Source of the DNA: Numida meleagris
Lineage: Eukaryota; Chordata; Aves; Galliformes; Numididae
Assembly: GCF_002078875.1 (NCBI RefSeq)
Contig: NC_034411.1
Coordinates: 35,256,115-35,320,114, forward strand
DNA length: 64,000 nucleotides
Direction of reading: 5' to 3'
The notes below the pieces were generated by a model, which ran no database searches, was not told the origin of the DNA, and was given only the letters and a program-made list of their open reading frames with translations. The position numbers were made by a program, and so were the translations under genes. Below are positions 63,985 through 64,000 of this stretch, in pieces. The stretch's first letter is position 1. Each line of letters starts with the position of its first letter.

Positions 63985-64000
63985 CGAGCAGCTTGACAAA

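Larger units (their letters stand above)
62456..64000. promoter_or_regulatory. CpG island: divergent promoter of SDCCAG8 (-) and neighbour (+)
   Basis: GC content and CpG density jump at about 62456 and stay high to the window edge. The island includes SDCCAG8 exon 1 and, to its right, a ZNF143-type site, NRF1-like motifs and GC boxes, with no obvious TATA box. Such TATA-less islands commonly fire in both directions. In other vertebrates CEP170 lies head-to-head with SDCCAG8, so the plus-strand partner is inferred to be CEP170. Confidence 0.85.

Overview
The window is vertebrate nuclear DNA. Nine CR1 LINE fragments, some ending in the ATTCTATG-type 3' tail, point to a sauropsid and most likely a bird. 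A galliform such as chicken would fit, but the species cannot be proved from sequence alone. Base composition is AT-rich up to about 62.4 kb and then switches abruptly to a CpG island that runs to the right edge. No bacterial-style operon, CRISPR array, rRNA or tRNA was seen.

One gene fills almost the whole window. It is SDCCAG8 (serologically defined colon cancer antigen 8, also CCCAP, NPHP10 or BBS16), a centrosome and ciliary-base coiled-coil protein, and it lies on the minus strand. Fifteen coding exons were placed base by base. They run from the start codon at 62626 leftwards to a donor at 3208, and every junction keeps the reading frame. Together they encode 629 complete codons plus two bases. 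The human protein is about 713 residues long, so roughly the last 85 to 95 residues (probably three exons) lie beyond position 1. The first part of the gene is compact, with exons 2 to 11 inside about 14 kb (40.4-54.8 kb). The later introns are long: 11.5 kb for intron 12 and 19.1 kb for intron 13.

The right end (about 62.45-64.0 kb) is a CpG island that looks like a shared two-way promoter. It holds SDCCAG8 exon 1 on the minus strand, a ZNF143/Staf-type site, a candidate RFX X-box, a cluster of NRF1-like GCGCCTGCGC motifs, and a GC-box/G-quadruplex tract. On the plus strand a GTGAGT donor near 63440 may end a noncoding first exon of the divergent neighbour. From conserved vertebrate gene order that neighbour should be CEP170, another centrosomal gene, but none of its coding sequence is inside the window.

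The rest is intron: nine CR1 fragments, one solo retroviral LTR on the minus strand (about 37.8-38.15 kb), simple repeats, and an isolated CpG-rich island near 19.1-19.5 kb inside intron 13. The most unusual structures are a 62-base inverted repeat flanking exon 14, a perfect 22-base palindrome in intron 10, the orphan CpG island, and a C-x2-C-x10-H-x3-H residue pattern in the protein encoded by exon 8. I see no clear sign of a novel multi-gene system. This reads as an ordinary cilium-gene locus with some regulatory and structural curiosities.
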